The notes: generated from the sequence alone by a model not told the origin. Shown: positions 24,444 through 32,887, counted from the stretch's first letter. The stretch is DNA of 36,307 bases from Stenotrophomonas maltophilia (GCF_013464915.1 NZ_RAVT01000003.1:22828-59134); one strand, 5' to 3'. Numbers and translations are program-made.

Positions 24444-24455
24444 CACCACTCGCTG

Positions 24456-24995
24456 TCAGCCACCCTGCCCGTGCTGGGCATACGGCGCGGTGCTGCCGTC
24501 GGCGCGCACCAGCTCGACGGTGTACGGCTGCACGTAGCCGTCGGGCATTTCCATGCCCGGCGAACCGGCCGGCATGCCGGGCAGCACCAGGCCACGCGCC
24601 GTGGGACGCTCCGCCAGCAGGCGCTTGATGTCCTCGGCCGGGATGTGCCCCTCGACCACATAGCCGCCGATCTCGGCGGTATGGCAGGACGCCTTGCCGA
24701 CCGGTACACCCAGGCGGACCTTGATCGGGTTCATGTCGTCGGTGTCGCGCACGTCCACCTGGAAACCGGCGGCCTTCAGGTGGTCGACCCAGATGCCGCA
24801 GCAGCCGCAGCTGGCGGTCTTGTGCACGATGGCCACCGGCAAGGCCGGATCGATCCTGGCCGGGCTGGCCTGGGCCGGCACCGCCGGTGCTTCGCTGACA
24901 ACCGGCGTGGCAGGCGATTCCTCGGCGGCACGCGCGCAGGCAGCCGTGGCCAGTACGGTGCCCAGCAGCAGGCCAAGAGAGAGAGAACGGTTCAT
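24456..24995 (-). CDS. DUF411 CopG-like periplasmic copper-binding lipoprotein
   Basis: A 179-residue exported protein with lipobox-like ATAAC (Cys20). The DUF411 core begins VAIVHKTASCGCCGIWVDHL: Cys63, Cys65, Cys66 form the CxCC cluster with His72 nearby; Cys104-His105 and His117 are further probable ligands, and a Met-rich segment (MPAGSPGMEM) follows. CopG proteins of this family bind a multi-copper cluster through the CxCC motif and are found in copper-resistance loci. ATG 24995 has AAGGAAT upstream. It follows the CopL-like gene on the same strand, which supports a copper role. Confidence 0.85.
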   Translation of the reverse strand: MNRSLSLGLLLGTVLATAACARAAEESPATPVVSEAPAVPAQASPARIDPALPVAIVHKTASCGCCGIWVDHLKAAGFQVDVRDTDDMNPIKVRLGVPVGKASCHTAEIGGYVVEGHIPAEDIKRLLAERPTARGLVLPGMPAGSPGMEMPDGYVQPYTVELVRADGSTAPYAQHGQGG

Positions 24996-25110
24996 TGAGT
25001 GATTCCTTTGCAGATGCGGGCAACGGAGCCCGCCGCCCGCGTATCGAAGGCGCGGGCACAGTCGAGAAAAAGTCGAGCAGCTACGGCAGGCGCCTGAGGC
25101 CTGCAGGGAA

Positions 25111-25452
25111 TCACACGATGGGCGGCCGTAGCGGATCCGGCAACGGCGGCGGTGCGCGTTGCTGCGCGCTGGCTGCGAAAGGCGCCTCACGCCAGGGCGA
25201 CGCCGGTGTTCCATTCAATGTCGCCAGCATGCCCAGGCAGGCCGGCGGACATTCGCACTCACCGCTCTGGCAGGCTGCCGGGGCTGCATCATCGCAGCAG
25301 CCCGCTGCAGCCATCGCGGCCGGGTGCGGTGCAGTGCACTGATCCTGGTTGGCCGGCCCGCTGTACGAAGGTGCGGCAAGCGCCAGCGCCGGCGCATTCA
25401 GCACCAGGGCAACGAGCAGCATCCATCGCAGCAGCAGGCCAGGCAGGTTCAC
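25111..25452 (-). CDS. CopL-like secreted cysteine-rich copper regulator
   Basis: A 113-residue exported protein. GTG 25452 gives a clear signal peptide (LLLRWMLLVALVLNAPALALA). The mature part has seven Cys, including Cys52-Cys53 and Cys66-x-Cys68, and ends in LRPPIV, matching the pattern of Xanthomonas CopL proteins, which are needed for copper-inducible copAB expression. Longer in-frame starts (ATG 25503) would overlap the end of the molybdoenzyme gene, 25 bp away. No strong ribosome-binding site is visible, so it may be translationally coupled. No copA or copB lies in the window. Confidence 0.7.
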   Translation of the reverse strand: MNLPGLLLRWMLLVALVLNAPALALAAPSYSGPANQDQCTAPHPAAMAAAGCCDDAAPAACQSGECECPPACLGMLATLNGTPASPWREAPFAASAQQRAPPPLPDPLRPPIV

Positions 25453-25477
25453 GTGCCGATGATAGCCGAAGCGCGCG

Positions 25478-27763
25478 TCACGCAATCGCCGCCGCCATTG
25501 CACTCATCCGCACCGGGATCGACTTGGCTGCGGGCGTGCCGCTGATCCGGTCGTAGTAGTCCAGCGGCAGCAATGGGTTCAGTTCGGGGTAGTAGCCGGC
25601 CAGCGCGCCGCGTGGCATCGGGTAGTCCAATACGGTCAGGCCCTCGATGCGCCGCTGCACGCCATCGCCGCTGATCGTCTCCAGGCTGACCAGCGCCTCT
25701 TTCTCCAGGCCTCGCGCCAACCGGTCCTCGATGTTCATGAACAGCACCATGCGATCGTTGTACACGCCGCGATAGCGGTCGTTGTAGCTGTAGATGGTGG
25801 TGTTGTACTGATCGTGCGAGCGCACCGTGGCCAGGCGCAGCATGTCTGGATCATGTACGGGATCGTCCACGTCCAGGCCGGGCATCACCAGGATGTTGGC
25901 CTTGCCATTGGGCGTGGGCCACACGCGGCGGCGCGGCGGAATGTCCAGGTGGAAGCCATGCGGCTGCTGGATGCGCTCGTTGAAGCCGGTGTAGATCTCG
26001 GGGTATACGGCAGCGATCAGCTCACGGATGGGGCCGTAGTCGTGCATGCAGCGCGCCCAGTCAACCTTGCTGAGAGGCAGGGTTGCCATTGCCATTCGAC
26101 AGACGATCTCGACCTCGGGCAACACGTCGGCGCTGGCAGGCTCCAGCACGCCGCGCGACGCGGTCACATTCGACATCGCATCTTCGATGGTCACAAACTG
26201 CTCGCCAGCCGGGGTGACGATGCGTTCCGAGCGCGCCACCACTGGCAGGATCAGCGCATCGCGGCCGTGCACCAGGTGCCCACGGTTGAGCTTGGTGGCG
26301 ATGCCCACGGTCAGCGCCAGGCCACGCATGGCCTCATACGCACGCGGGGTATCGGGCACGGCATGAATGAAGTTGCCGCCCAGGCCGATGAACACCTTGG
26401 CGCTGCCATCCAGCATCGCCTCGATCGACTCGACCACATGATGGCCATGCCCGCGCGGCGGATCGAAGCCGAACACCTGCTGCACGCGGTCCAGATAGGC
26501 CGGTTTGGGCTTCTCGTCGATGCCGACGGTACGGTCGCCCTGCACATTGGAATGGCCGCGGATCGGCCCGATGCCGGCGCCGGGCTTGCCGAAGTTGCCA
26601 CGCAGCAACAGCAGGTTGGCCACCTGCTGCAGCAGGGTCGAACCATACTGATGCTGGGTCAGGCCCATGCCATAGCAGATCACCGTGGCGTTGGAGCGGA
26701 TGTAGATCTCGGCGCATCGGCGGATCTGCGCCTGCGAAATGCCGGAAATCTGCACGATCTCGTCCCAGTCCTGCGCCATCACGTCCTCGCGCAGCGCCTC
26801 CAGGCCCACGGTGTGTTCGGCCAGGAAGTCGTGGTCGAGCACACGCTCGCCCTGCGCCTCGCGCTCGAACATCACCTTCATCATGCCCTTGATCAGGGCC
26901 AGGTCGCCGCCGATGCGGATGTGCACGAACTCGCTGGTGATCTCGGTCGAACCGAACGTGGCCATCTGCACCACATCCTGCGGCTCGGCGAAACGGATCA
27001 GCGCGCGCTCGGGCATCGGGTTGACCGCCACGATCGGGATGCCGCGTTTGCGCGCCTCCACCAGGTTGCTCATCATCCTCGGCGAATTGGTGCCGGTGTT
27101 CTGGCCGATCACGAAGATCGCCTCGGCGTGCTCGAAGTCCTGCAGCACGATGGTGCCCTTGCCCACCCCGATGGCCGGCGGCAGGCCGCGGCTGGTCGGC
27201 TCGTGGCACATGTTCGAGCAGTCCGGGAAATTATTGGTGCCGAACTCGCGCACGAAGATCGAATACAGGAAGGCGGCTTCGTTGGGCGTGCGGCCGGACG
27301 TGTAGAACTCGGCCTGGTGCGGGCTGTCCAGCGCCTGCAGGTGGCGGCCGATCAGCGCGAATGCCTCATCCCAGCTGCACGGAACGTAATGGTCGGTGGC
27401 TGCGTCGTAGCGCATCGGTTCGGTCAGCCGGCCCTGCATTTCCAGCCAGTAGTCGGTCTGCGCCATCAGTTCGGTGACGGTGTGCTGGGCAAACAGCTCA
27501 CGCCCGGCGCGGAACTGGGTGGCCTCCCAGGCCAGCGCCTTGGCGCCGTTCTCGCAGAATTCCAGCTTCTTGCGCTCGTCCGCATCGGGAAACGCACAGC
27601 TGGGGCATTTGAAGCCGCCGGGCTGGTTCATCGCCAGCAGCGCCTTTGACCCCTTGCCGATCACACTCTGCTGCAGCAGCACTTTGGCGGTGGCACCGGC
27701 GGCACCCCAGCCACCGGCCGGCTGGTTGTAGGGCTTGTAACGCGGCGGCTTCTGCTCGGACAT
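25478..27763 (-). CDS. FdhF/YdeP-family molybdopterin oxidoreductase
   Basis: A 761-residue cytoplasmic oxidoreductase of the formate-dehydrogenase-like YdeP group (E. coli YdeP is about the same length). The N-terminal cysteines Cys53-x2-Cys56 and Cys70 (FKCPSCAFPD ... EFCENGA) replace the usual four-Cys iron-sulfur motif, so a full [4Fe-4S] site is doubtful. Cys186 in SNMCHEPTS corresponds to the Sec/Cys molybdenum ligand of FdhF. C-terminal molydopterin dinucleotide-binding domain is present. ATG 27763 is the start that gives the standard MSEQKPPRYKPYNQPAGGW opening. It is divergent from fdhD. Real substrate unknown; YdeP has been linked to acid resistance. Confidence 0.9.
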   Translation of the reverse strand: MSEQKPPRYKPYNQPAGGWGAAGATAKVLLQQSVIGKGSKALLAMNQPGGFKCPSCAFPDADERKKLEFCENGAKALAWEATQFRAGRELFAQHTVTELMAQTDYWLEMQGRLTEPMRYDAATDHYVPCSWDEAFALIGRHLQALDSPHQAEFYTSGRTPNEAAFLYSIFVREFGTNNFPDCSNMCHEPTSRGLPPAIGVGKGTIVLQDFEHAEAIFVIGQNTGTNSPRMMSNLVEARKRGIPIVAVNPMPERALIRFAEPQDVVQMATFGSTEITSEFVHIRIGGDLALIKGMMKVMFEREAQGERVLDHDFLAEHTVGLEALREDVMAQDWDEIVQISGISQAQIRRCAEIYIRSNATVICYGMGLTQHQYGSTLLQQVANLLLLRGNFGKPGAGIGPIRGHSNVQGDRTVGIDEKPKPAYLDRVQQVFGFDPPRGHGHHVVESIEAMLDGSAKVFIGLGGNFIHAVPDTPRAYEAMRGLALTVGIATKLNRGHLVHGRDALILPVVARSERIVTPAGEQFVTIEDAMSNVTASRGVLEPASADVLPEVEIVCRMAMATLPLSKVDWARCMHDYGPIRELIAAVYPEIYTGFNERIQQPHGFHLDIPPRRRVWPTPNGKANILVMPGLDVDDPVHDPDMLRLATVRSHDQYNTTIYSYNDRYRGVYNDRMVLFMNIEDRLARGLEKEALVSLETISGDGVQRRIEGLTVLDYPMPRGALAGYYPELNPLLPLDYYDRISGTPAAKSIPVRMSAMAAAIA

Positions 27764-28006
27764 GTTCGGGAACCTGGCGGGAGGAACACAACAATCAACG
27801 GCGCGGGATGGGCCGGATGCGGCTTCTGCAGCGCGGCCAGCCACGCAGTCAAGCACGGACAAGGCCGCTTCGCCAGAGCCAGATGCTGTTTTCAGCGCAG
27901 CCTGCCATGACAACGGTTACACCCGCGTCAGCGCCCGGCCACTGCGCTATTCTCGAAGCCGTGGGTGGTCCACCACCTGCGTATTTCCCTTGCCCGGACG
28001 CGCTGC

Positions 28007-28846
28007 ATGCCTGACTCGACCCCGCCGCACACCCCGCCTGCCGGTACGGCCCAGCGCCCGTTGCAGCGCTGGCGCAGCGAGGGGCACCAGCAGCAGGTCG
28101 ACGTGGTGGCCGAGGAAGTACCGGTTGCACTGCGCTACAACGGCGCCGCCTTCGCGGTAATGATGGCCACCCCCTGCGATCTGGAAGACTTCGCGCTGGG
28201 TTTCTCGCTCAGCGAAGGGCTGATCACTGCGCCCTCGCAACTGCTGTCGATCGAGGTCCGCCCGCAGCTGGAGGGCATCGAGCTGCAGATGACCGTTTCC
28301 GAAGACGCACCCGGTGCCGATCTGGATCCGGCCAATGGCCGCCTGCTGCCCGGTCGCGGTGGCTGCGGCCTGTGTGGTACGCGCCAGCTGGAGGATGTGC
28401 TGCGCCCGCTGCCCGAGGTGCGTGAGCGACGGCCCTATTCACCGGCAGCCCTGCAACGGGCGCTGGCCACGCTGGCGCAGCATCAGCCGATGAATGCGGT
28501 GAGTGGATCGACGCACGCCGCGGCCTGGGCCGATGCCAGCGGGAGGATCGGCTGGGTGCGCGAGGATGTGGGCCGTCACAATGCATTGGACAAGCTGATC
28601 GGCGCCCTGCATCACAACGAGCACGCCATCGACGGCGGCTTGCTGGTGATTTCCAGCCGCGCCAGCTACGAAATGGTCAGCAAGGCCGCGCGGGCCGGCG
28701 TCAGCGTGCTGGCCGCAGTCTCGGCACCGACCGCACTAGCGATCGACCTGGCCCGAAGTGCAGGCCTGTGCCTGGTCGGGTTCGCACGGGAGAGCGGGTT
28801 CAACGTGTATACCCATCCCGAGCGGCTGCAGGCGGACGACAAGTAG
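28007..28846 (+). CDS. fdhD: Formate dehydrogenase accessory sulfurtransferase FdhD
   Basis: A 279-residue cytoplasmic protein that transfers sulfur from a cysteine desulfurase to the molybdenum cofactor of formate dehydrogenase-type enzymes. The catalytic CxxC is Cys120-Gly-Leu-Cys123 in GRGGCGLCGTRQ. Other family blocks include DLEDFALGFSLSEGLI and EDVGRHNALDKLIG. I chose ATG 28007; an in-frame GTG 27965 would add 14 residues. It is divergent from its likely client at 25478-27763 across a 243-bp gap with no confidently recognised site. The stop TAG lies in the GTAG head at 28843. Confidence 0.95.
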   Translation: MPDSTPPHTPPAGTAQRPLQRWRSEGHQQQVDVVAEEVPVALRYNGAAFAVMMATPCDLEDFALGFSLSEGLITAPSQLLSIEVRPQLEGIELQMTVSEDAPGADLDPANGRLLPGRGGCGLCGTRQLEDVLRPLPEVRERRPYSPAALQRALATLAQHQPMNAVSGSTHAAAWADASGRIGWVREDVGRHNALDKLIGALHHNEHAIDGGLLVISSRASYEMVSKAARAGVSVLAAVSAPTALAIDLARSAGLCLVGFARESGFNVYTHPERLQADDK

Positions 28847-28972
28847 CGTCGACTGGGTAGAGGCGACTGGGTAGAGTCGACTGTTAGTCGACTGCTCTTC
28901 GCTCAGATCCCCGAAAACCCCGCGCTGCGCGCGATAGTCGACTAACAGTCGACTCTACCCAGTCGACTCTAC
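28843..28972. repeat. Array of GTAG REP-like units, partial and full
   Basis: Three forward heads (28843, 28857, 28871) and two inverted CTAC ends (28955-28958, 28969-28972). Only the inner pair carries complete gtcgact/agtcgac hairpins; the outer heads are short partial copies about 14 bp apart, as if formed by slippage. The first head provides the fdhD stop codon. Confidence 0.8.
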
Positions 28973-28992
28973 CCGGTCGGCTCCATTCAGAC

Positions 28993-29022
28993 CGGCCCGG
29001 GCGACCACTGCCGCCCGGGCCG
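28993..29022 (-). terminator. Strong GC hairpin after the CMD-family gene
   Basis: cggcccgggcg (28993-29003) and cgcccgggccg (29012-29022) are exact 11-bp arms with an 8-nt loop, 9 bp past the stop of the minus-strand gene. No T-tract, but fold and placement fit a terminator. Confidence 0.6.
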
Positions 29023-29031
29023 AACCGCATC

Positions 29032-29568
29032 TCAGCGCAGCGCCACCTTCGGGAAGTCCACCGGCACGTCGAATGCGACGTTGACGTAGTTGGTGAACAG
29101 GTTGAGCGCCACGTGGGCGAGGATCTCGACGATCTGCTCATCATCGAAGCCGGCCGCACGCAACGCCTGCACATCGCCATCGCCAATCTGCGCACGCTGC
29201 TCGACCACCTTCAGTGCAAAGTCCAATGCCGCAGAGGTGGCCGGATCGCTGGACTGGCCGATCTGCGCGGCCGCCATCTGCTCGCTGCTGGCACCGGCCT
29301 TGCGACCGAGCGCGGTGTGCGCTGCCAGGCAGTACTCGCAGGCATTGCGGTTGGCGATGGCCACGGCGATCTGCTCGCCCAGCAGCGGCGACAGTCGACC
29401 GCCGCCCAGCGCGCCGAACGAACCCCACATGCTCTGCAGGGCGGCCGGCGAGTTGGCCACGGCGCGGAACATGGCCGGGGTGGCGCCGAACGCGGCGTGG
29501 ACCTGGCCCAGCAGGGCCTGGCGGTCGGCGGTGGTGTTGGCGGCATCGATCAGGGGGACACGGGACAT
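29032..29568 (-). CDS. AhpD-like carboxymuconolactone decarboxylase family protein
   Basis: A 178-residue all-helical protein of the CMD/AhpD fold. The redox motif is visible as Glu65, Cys77-x2-Cys80 and His84 (EQIAVAIANRNACEYCLAAH), the arrangement of AhpD-type alkylhydroperoxidases, which pass electrons to peroxide reduction. A peroxidase-related role is therefore more likely than decarboxylation. ATG 29568 has AAGGAGAT upstream. It is divergent from an AraC regulator that probably controls it. Confidence 0.87.
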   Translation of the reverse strand: MSRVPLIDAANTTADRQALLGQVHAAFGATPAMFRAVANSPAALQSMWGSFGALGGGRLSPLLGEQIAVAIANRNACEYCLAAHTALGRKAGASSEQMAAAQIGQSSDPATSAALDFALKVVEQRAQIGDGDVQALRAAGFDDEQIVEILAHVALNLFTNYVNVAFDVPVDFPKVALR

Positions 29569-29596
29569 GGTGGATCTCCTTGGGAAAGCGCCCGGG

Positions 29597-29677
29597 ATTG
29601 GACGGCCCGCTCATCCTAGGTAGACTCATTGGACGCATCAGGCCAAATAAGTCACATATCTTGTCCATTCGTCCATA
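29597..29677. promoter_or_regulatory. Array of four ATGGACG-like sites between divergent genes
   Basis: ATTGGACG occurs at 29597-29604 and 29628-29635, exactly 31 bp apart (about three helical turns). Two related sites lie on the other strand: tgtccatt (29662-29669) and cgtccata (29670-29677), 8 bp apart and ending 3 bp before the AraC start. Direct repeats in phase are typical of AraC-family operators; the proximal pair could give autoregulation. Binding by the adjacent AraC protein is inferred. Confidence 0.5.
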
Positions 29678-29680
29678 AGC

Positions 29681-30556
29681 ATGCCCACCGACACCTCCGC
29701 ACCCGACCGCCTGTCCTCCCTTCTGGAACGCTTCCGGGTGCAGGCCGCGCTGTTCCACAGCGGCCCGCTGTGTGGACGGCAGGTGTTCGAGCCGCAACCC
29801 GGGCGCGCGTTCCTGCACATCCTGCGCCAGGGTGAAATGGAGGTCCGCCATCCCGATGGCGATACCGCGCTGCCACGGTTGAAGATCGACACACCCAGCC
29901 TGCTGCTGTACCCACGGCCACTGCACCACGTGTTCTTCAATGCGCCGCTGGATGGGCCGGACTTCACCTGCGCCACGCTGGATTTCGACGGCGGTGCGCG
30001 CAATCCGATCGTGCAGTCGCTGCCACCGGTGATGGTGGTGCCGCTGGCCGCGATCAGCGAACTGGACGACACCCTGCACCTGCTGTTCGCAGAGGCTGAT
30101 CGCCGGCGCTGCGGCTCACGGCTGCTGACCAACCGCCTGTTCGAGGTGGCGCTGATCCAGATCCTGCGCTGGGTGGTGGACCACCCGGATGCGGCCGGCG
30201 TCAGCCACGGACTGATGCGTGGCCTCTCCGATGCGCGGCTTGCGCGCACACTGGTGGCGCTGCACCAGGCGCCGCAGGACGAATGGACGCTGCCACGCAT
30301 GGCTGCGACCGCCGGGATGTCGCGCAGCGCCTTCGCGGCGGTGTTCAAGGACGTGATGCAGGCAACGCCGGCCAGCTATCTGCTGGACTGGCGGCTGAGC
30401 CTGGCCTGCGCGCAGTTGAGGGCCGGCGTGGCGGTCAAGCAGGTGGCGATCGAGGTCGGGTTTGCCGATACCGCATCGCTGTCGAAGGCGTTCCGCAAGC
30501 GATTGGGGGCCTCGCCACGGGCGTGGTTGGCCGCGAGCGCCGCGCAGGCTGGGTAG
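29681..30556 (+). CDS. AraC-family transcriptional regulator
   Basis: A 291-residue regulator with an N-terminal cupin-type sensing domain (about 1-190, FLHILRQGEMEVRHP) and a C-terminal pair of helix-turn-helix motifs (about 195-285: LPRMAATAGMSRSAFAAVFK and VKQVAIEVGFADTASLSKAF). It resembles regulators located next to CMD or oxidoreductase genes and is divergent from such a gene here. ATG 29681 follows the operator-like repeats with no strong ribosome-binding site. The TAG stop is part of a GTAG at 30553. Confidence 0.9.
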   Translation: MPTDTSAPDRLSSLLERFRVQAALFHSGPLCGRQVFEPQPGRAFLHILRQGEMEVRHPDGDTALPRLKIDTPSLLLYPRPLHHVFFNAPLDGPDFTCATLDFDGGARNPIVQSLPPVMVVPLAAISELDDTLHLLFAEADRRRCGSRLLTNRLFEVALIQILRWVVDHPDAAGVSHGLMRGLSDARLARTLVALHQAPQDEWTLPRMAATAGMSRSAFAAVFKDVMQATPASYLLDWRLSLACAQLRAGVAVKQVAIEVGFADTASLSKAFRKRLGASPRAWLAASAAQAG

Positions 30557-30643
30557 ATGGATGACGGGTAGAGTCGACTATCGCGCGAAGCGCGGGTTTC
30601 TCGTGGTCTACCCAAAGAGCAGTCGACTGACAGTCGACTCTAC
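30553..30643. repeat. GTAG REP-like pair with extra upstream head
   Basis: Heads at 30553 (bare) and 30568 (gtagagtcgact), followed by gcgcgaagcgcg and the mirror unit agtcgact-gacagtcgactCTAC ending 30643. The left full unit is shortened, with only one gtcgact arm. It separates the convergent araC-like and tetR genes. Confidence 0.75.
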
Positions 30644-30662
30644 AAGTGCAGCGCCATCGGGA

Positions 30663-31205
30663 TCAGCCCTTCGCCAGCAACCCGGCGATGCGCTCGGCCA
30701 CCCGGGCGCGCACGCCTTCGTCCAATTGCCCTTCGTACATCGCCTCGTAGATCCACAGGCCATCGGCCGCCAGGCGCGCCACGAAATTGTCGAGCGTCGT
30801 CGGATCGACATTCCCGGCCTCCGGCGCGGATGGCGCCCAGCGACGTACCGCCGGACCCCACGGACGCTCATCGGCGTCCGGATCGGCCGATTCCAGCATG
30901 AACATCAGTTCGGCACGGGTGGCGCTCTGGGCCGACACACGTACGAAGGTCTGGTAGCGCTCCAGTGCCGTCGCTTCATCCGCGCGCTTGCCCAGCAGCG
31001 TTTCCATCGACGTTTCCCAGGCCTGCACCAGGTGCTCGTCGATGCCGCGCAGCAGCGCCTCGCGCGACGGGAAGTGGTACAGCAGGCCGCCGCGGGTCAG
31101 CTGGGCCTCGGCCGCCACCGACTCGAAGGTCACCGCGCGCACGCCGTCGCGATTGATCACGTTGACGGCGGCGTCGAGGATGCGATCGCGCTTGCTGGTT
31201 CTCAT
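30663..31205 (-). CDS. TetR-family regulator of the adjacent MFS pump
   Basis: A 180-residue TetR repressor. The N-terminal helix-turn-helix (about 10-55: ILDAAVNVINRDGVRAVTFE, ending GGLLYHFPSREALL) is typical, and the C-terminal helices form the ligand pocket. ATG 31205 lies 4 nt past the stop of the MFS gene on the same strand, so it is translated from the pump mRNA. This gives an autoregulated pump-repressor operon, in contrast to the common divergent layout. Probable operator at 32773-32802. Confidence 0.88.
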   Translation of the reverse strand: MRTSKRDRILDAAVNVINRDGVRAVTFESVAAEAQLTRGGLLYHFPSREALLRGIDEHLVQAWETSMETLLGKRADEATALERYQTFVRVSAQSATRAELMFMLESADPDADERPWGPAVRRWAPSAPEAGNVDPTTLDNFVARLAADGLWIYEAMYEGQLDEGVRARVAERIAGLLAKG

Positions 31206-31209
31206 CGCG

Positions 31210-32742
31210 TCATTTTACGCGATCGGCCGCGCCCTCGCGGCTGCCGACGCGGCCGCGCAGCAGGCGCGCGATGATCGCCGCGCCCGCCGCCAGCACTGCC
31301 GTGATCACCAGCAGCACGATCTGGTAGCCGCGGTCATACGCGGCCGCAGCCAGCACGAACCACTCGCCCTGCCCGCTCGCGCGCGCGGCATGCAGCGCCT
31401 GGGTGAAACCCTCGCGGGCCAGCGCGGGCATATCGGCCGAGACCGGCAGGAATGCGCTGTACATCGCTGCGCTCAGGCTGCCCAGCATCGCCACCGCCAG
31501 CAGGCCACCGAACTCGTAGGACACTTCTTCCACCGACGAGGCCATGCCTGCCCGATGTGCCGGCACATTGTTGAGGATGGCGGTGGACGCGACCGAGATG
31601 GCCGAACCCATGCCGAAACCGGTGATCGCCATGCCCGCCACTACCCAGCCGAGCCCGTGCGGGAAACCGAACGCCACCACGCCGACACCCAGCGCGCCCG
31701 CAGCCAGGCCGCCACAGATCAGCGGACGCAGGCCGACCCGATGCAGGATGCTGCCGCCCAGCAGCGCACTGGGAAGGCTGCCCAGCGCCGCCACCGATAC
31801 CAGCAGGCCTGCCTGCAGCGGCGTAAAGCCCGCCACCAGCTGGAAGCGCTGGGTGGTGACCAGCTGCAGGCCGGCCATCGCGAACAGGGTGAACACCGCC
31901 GACAGCGTGCCGGCCAGGAACGCCGGGTTGCGGAAGATCGCGAAGTCCAGCAGCGGGTACGGCAACTGCTGCTGGCGACGTGCGAACGCCGCGCCGCTGA
32001 TGATGGCCAGCAGCAGCGCACCGGCACCCAGCGCATACGACGGCGGCGTGGCGATCAGCGACTTGATCGCCAGCACCAGGCCGGACAGCGCCGCCAATGC
32101 CAGCAACGAAGACACCAGATCCCACGGCCGCGAGGTATCGCGCTGGCCTTCCGGTGCCAGCAGCAGCGTGGCCACGAATGCGACCACCACCACCGGCACG
32201 TTGATCAGGAACACCGAGCCCCACCAGAAGTGCTGCAGCAGCCAGCCGCCGATGATCGGGCCGAGCGCCGCACCGACGATGGCCACCGAGCCCCAGATCG
32301 CGATGGCGATGTTGCGCTCGCGCTCCTCGTGGAAGCTCAGGCCGATCAGCGCCAGCGTGGCCGGCATCATCGCTGCCGCACCGATCGCCAGGAACGCGCG
32401 CGCGGCAATCAGCTGCGCCGCTGTACCAGCGAACGCCGCTGCCAGCGAGGCGACACCGAACACCACCAGGCCGATCAGGAACATGCGCCGGTGGCCGATG
32501 CGGTCACCGAGCGTGCCTGCGCCCAGCAGCAGGCCGGCCATCACCAGCGGATAGGCGTTGATGATCCACAGTGCCTGGCCGGCACTGGCCGAGAGTTCCT
32601 CGGTCAGGGTGGGCAGTGCGGTGTAGAGCACGGAGTTGTCGAGCGTGACCAGCAACAGACCGGCGGCGACGGTGAACAACAGCGCCCAGCGACGGGCACG
32701 CGACAGGGCCGGAGCACCGGCCAAGGGCTGGGACAAAGCCAT
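31210..32742 (-). CDS. MFS drug efflux transporter, DHA2 (SmvA/QacA-like)
   Basis: A 510-residue proton-driven inner-membrane exporter with about 14 helices. The N-terminal TLDNSVLYTALPTLTEEL and motif A (GTLGDRIGHRRMFLIG) mark the DHA2 family; closest by eye is SmvA/QacA, which exports quaternary ammonium biocides, dyes and methyl viologen. Substrates here are not known. ATG 32742 has a weak AGGTTCTCCC upstream. First gene of the operon with its TetR. Confidence 0.9.
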   Translation of the reverse strand: MALSQPLAGAPALSRARRWALLFTVAAGLLLVTLDNSVLYTALPTLTEELSASAGQALWIINAYPLVMAGLLLGAGTLGDRIGHRRMFLIGLVVFGVASLAAAFAGTAAQLIAARAFLAIGAAAMMPATLALIGLSFHEERERNIAIAIWGSVAIVGAALGPIIGGWLLQHFWWGSVFLINVPVVVVAFVATLLLAPEGQRDTSRPWDLVSSLLALAALSGLVLAIKSLIATPPSYALGAGALLLAIISGAAFARRQQQLPYPLLDFAIFRNPAFLAGTLSAVFTLFAMAGLQLVTTQRFQLVAGFTPLQAGLLVSVAALGSLPSALLGGSILHRVGLRPLICGGLAAGALGVGVVAFGFPHGLGWVVAGMAITGFGMGSAISVASTAILNNVPAHRAGMASSVEEVSYEFGGLLAVAMLGSLSAAMYSAFLPVSADMPALAREGFTQALHAARASGQGEWFVLAAAAYDRGYQIVLLVITAVLAAGAAIIARLLRGRVGSREGAADRVK

Positions 32743-32772
32743 GGGAGAACCTGATGGGGGTGGAGTAACGTC

Positions 32773-32802
32773 ATAACTATACCGGACATCCTGTACAGTT
32801 AT
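32773..32802 (-). promoter_or_regulatory. 30-bp inverted repeat, probable TetR operator of pump operon
   Basis: ATAACTATAC (32773-32782) and GTACAGTTAT (32793-32802) are reverse complements but for one base, separated by 10 bp, 31-60 bp upstream of the MFS start. On the minus strand TATAGT within the repeat can act as -10, so a bound repressor would block the promoter. It stands out as AT-rich in GC-rich DNA. Confidence 0.6.
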
Positions 32803-32860
32803 ATGGAAAGCGCCGGACGTTCAGATTGTGTCCCGGCTGATGTTCATGTTCCGGAAAACG

Positions 32861-32887
32861 GTAGCGCCGGGCCAGGCCCGGCGCTAC
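32861..32887. repeat. Single GTAG REP-like perfect palindrome
   Basis: gtagcgccgggcc (32861-32873) and ggcccggcgctac (32875-32887) are perfect arms around one base, so GTAG heads both ends. The minus-strand head at 32887-32884 supplies the stop codon of the gene that follows to the right. Likely two-way terminator between divergently placed operons. Confidence 0.8.

Noticed and set aside
25814..27649. 611-codon open frame opposite the molybdoenzyme
   Set aside because: Shadow of the FdhF-like gene with His/Gln-rich low-sense composition.
30988..32754. 588-codon open frame opposite the MFS and TetR genes
   Set aside because: Arg/Gln/His-rich shadow; the opposite strand encodes two well-supported proteins.
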